A program made the position numbers and the translations under genes. A model generated the notes under the pieces. That model worked only from the letters and a program-made list of their open reading frames with translations, was not told where the DNA came from and searched no databases. Below, piece after piece: positions 62,301 through 64,000 of a DNA stretch of 64,000 bases. This stretch comes from Dyadobacter sp. CY312 (lineage in GTDB: Bacteria; Bacteroidota; Bacteroidia; Cytophagales; Spirosomataceae). Where the stretch lies: positions 1 to 64,000 of the forward strand of contig NZ_JAJUXG010000024.1 of the NCBI RefSeq assembly GCF_021390535.1, read 5' to 3'. The first letter of the stretch is position 1. Each line of letters begins with the position of its first letter.

Positions 62301-64000
62301 TTAAGCGTGCTCTTTCTTTGCCTCAGCCTTCGCAGCAACATCTTTATTACGAACCTTCGTCAGATATGAAATCTGTGGACGAACGTTGATCTCTTCAAGC
62401 ATATGGAAAGCCCTTCCTTCACGCTCTTCTGAAAGAAGTTTTGATATTTTACTTTCCGGATCATTCATGTCACCAAAAGTGATTGCATTGGTTGGGCAAG
62501 AACTACCACAAGCCACATTTACATCTCCGTCCGCTACACGCCTTCTCTCCTTTTTAGCTGTTAATTTAGCTTCTTGGATTAAGTGAACACACATTGAGCA
62601 TTTTTCAATAACTCCACGTGATCTAACTGTTACATCCGGGTTAATGACCATTTTACCCAGATCATTATTAAAGTTGTAATCGAAGTTATCGTTATCGAAG
62701 TACTTGAACCAGTTGAAACGACGAACTTTATAAGGGCAATTGTTTGCACAATATCTGGTTCCAACGCAACGGTTATACGCCATTTGGTTTAATCCTTCTG
62801 AGCTATGCGTCGTTGCTAATACCGGACATACCGTTTCACAAGGTGCATTGTTACAATGCTGGCATAACATCGGCTGGAAAGTAACTTCAGGGTTTTCAGA
62901 AGCGATCTCCAATCCTCTCAAATCCTCTACATCGGCATCACTGCTGTAATAGCGGTCAATACGCAACCAGTGCATTTCACGCGCATTGATTATTTCCTGA
63001 CGACCAACAACAGGGATGTTGTTTTCTGCCTGGCAACTAACCACGCAGGATCCGCAACCAAAACATGTGTTCAGGTCAATGACCATTCCCCATGAGTGAT
63101 TTTTGTATTGATGTCCATTCCAAAGAGACAGATCCGTAGCATCTACTGATCCTTCCGAAGTAGGTATTTTAGGAACAAATCGTCCTGCCATTGGATCTTG
63201 CTGGAAATGTGCTAGCACTGTTTCCTGAAGAACCGACTTACGATTCATTACCGTATTATGCGTCTGTGTTTGAGCTATTTCTCTCGTTTCGCCTGTTTTA
63301 GAAACCGTTACATCTCCTGGTGCGAATGATAAGAAGCCTTCTGCGAAAGTTGCAAGAGGGTAAACATTTTTACCTACTCCGTTTGCAGACTTACCAGCTT
63401 TCTCACGACCGTATCCAATTGCGATTGCAACTGTACCAGAAGCCAAACCTGGCTGTATAATAACAGGAACTTCAATTGTTTTTCCTTTAAGATCAACCTT
63501 GACAACATCTCCCTGAGCTACCCCAAGTTCCGTTGCTGTTTTCTGAGAAAGACCAGCGTGGTTATCCCAGCAAGCTTTTGTAACTGGCTCAGGGAATTCC
63601 TGTAACCATGGATTGTTAGCTACCGCGCCATTTCCAATACCTACATTTTCAAATATGGCAAGTTCAAGTCCCGTTGAGTTCGCTTTATACTTTTTAGCAA
63701 TATTAGCAACAGAAGCGGCAAGGTTACCAGTGAAAGCAGGTGCAGAAGAAGTGACAGTTCTGTTGGATGCGAAAACGCCATCATGCAGCGCTTTCACCCA
63801 GAATTTTTCAAAGTCACCAGAACCTCCCTGAGTATATATATTTTTACGCCAGTACGACTTCATGTATTCATGAAAATCAGCAGGTTGATCTGCCCATTTC
63901 AATAAACTTGATTGTGCCTGTCTGGTACTGAATATCAAACCGATAGTGGGTTGAGCAAGACTATAAAAACCAGCCTTAGGCTCTGCATCGTTCCATGACT
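62301..64000 (-). CDS. actB: Alternative complex III subunit ActB, 3' part
   Basis: The frame stays open to the right edge of the window (WNDAEPKAGFYSLAQ), so the start is beyond it. The visible 566 residues end with the iron-sulfur domain, which has four ferredoxin-like clusters: CFGCGSCVVSC, CQHCNNAPCETVC, CVGTRYCANNCPY, and CSMCVHLIQ...CGSSC. The earlier part is the molybdopterin-oxidoreductase-like domain of ActB, which lacks the cofactor in this family. It starts the complex III operon, with actA presumably upstream. Confidence 0.96.
   Translation of the reverse strand, partial: SWNDAEPKAGFYSLAQPTIGLIFSTRQAQSSLLKWADQPADFHEYMKSYWRKNIYTQGGSGDFEKFWVKALHDGVFASNRTVTSSAPAFTGNLAASVANIAKKYKANSTGLELAIFENVGIGNGAVANNPWLQEFPEPVTKACWDNHAGLSQKTATELGVAQGDVVKVDLKGKTIEVPVIIQPGLASGTVAIAIGYGREKAGKSANGVGKNVYPLATFAEGFLSFAPGDVTVSKTGETREIAQTQTHNTVMNRKSVLQETVLAHFQQDPMAGRFVPKIPTSEGSVDATDLSLWNGHQYKNHSWGMVIDLNTCFGCGSCVVSCQAENNIPVVGRQEIINAREMHWLRIDRYYSSDADVEDLRGLEIASENPEVTFQPMLCQHCNNAPCETVCPVLATTHSSEGLNQMAYNRCVGTRYCANNCPYKVRRFNWFKYFDNDNFDYNFNNDLGKMVINPDVTVRSRGVIEKCSMCVHLIQEAKLTAKKERRRVADGDVNVACGSSCPTNAITFGDMNDPESKISKLLSEEREGRAFHMLEEINVRPQISYLTKVRNKDVAAKAEAKKEHA

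Overview
The window reads as chromosome of a Bacteroidota bacterium of the order Cytophagales, most likely close to Dyadobacter (inferred from protein flavour and gene order; there is no rRNA to confirm it). Supporting signs are promoters of the TTTG-N19/20-TAnnTTTG type, the gene order tRNA-Tyr, tRNA-Gly, tRNA-Thr, tuf, tRNA-Trp, secE, nusG, rplKAJL, rpoBC, DUF3467, and an alternative complex III plus caa3-type oxidase cluster.

1-16.4 kb: the end of an enoyl-CoA hydratase gene, then tRNA-Arg(ACG) (599-672). The 52 bp covering the 3' part of this tRNA are repeated exactly at 16383-16434. They bracket a 15.8 kb integrated element with a tyrosine integrase at its right end, an AlpA-type HTH protein, two KilAC-like small proteins, a DnaB/RepA-type ATPase, an XRE repressor, a Sak4-like ATPase, a DUF3871 protein, several unknown genes and an IS66 transposase relic. 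Its left end carries a two-gene cassette: a beta-helix protein and a GH29-like multidomain glycosidase, neither with a signal peptide. No capsid, terminase or relaxase gene was recognised, so it looks like a phage-satellite-like or reduced integrative element.

16.4-20.5 kb: two abutting ISAon1-like insertion sequences (the second broken), then a field of paired palindromes flanking a lipoprotein gene.

20.5-29.4 kb: ordinary accessory metabolism: KDPG aldolase, a secreted mutarotase-like protein, an IorA/IorB-type molybdenum hydroxylase pair, a Tat-exported Dabb protein, a DUF4143 ATPase whose start codon lies in a perfect 22-bp inverted repeat, glutaminyl cyclase, and a predicted exported protein.

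29.5-43.9 kb (minus strand): the core transcription/translation block, from rpoC back to tuf and its tRNAs, with terminators and promoters. A degenerate tRNA-Thr copy sits between tRNA-Thr and tuf.

43.9-50 kb: an ECF sigma factor, a membrane anti-sigma-like protein and an outer-membrane-type protein in one operon; murI; and a GH106-type rhamnosidase-like gene meeting murI stop to stop.

50-64 kb (minus strand): one long respiratory cluster running actB-actC-actD-actE-actF, then ctaC-ctaD-ctaA-ctaB, two subunit III genes, subunit IV, a SCO copper chaperone, DUF420 and a small CAMC protein. Electrons would pass from quinol through alternative complex III to the caa3-type oxidase, with heme A synthesis and copper delivery encoded alongside. 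actB runs off the right edge.
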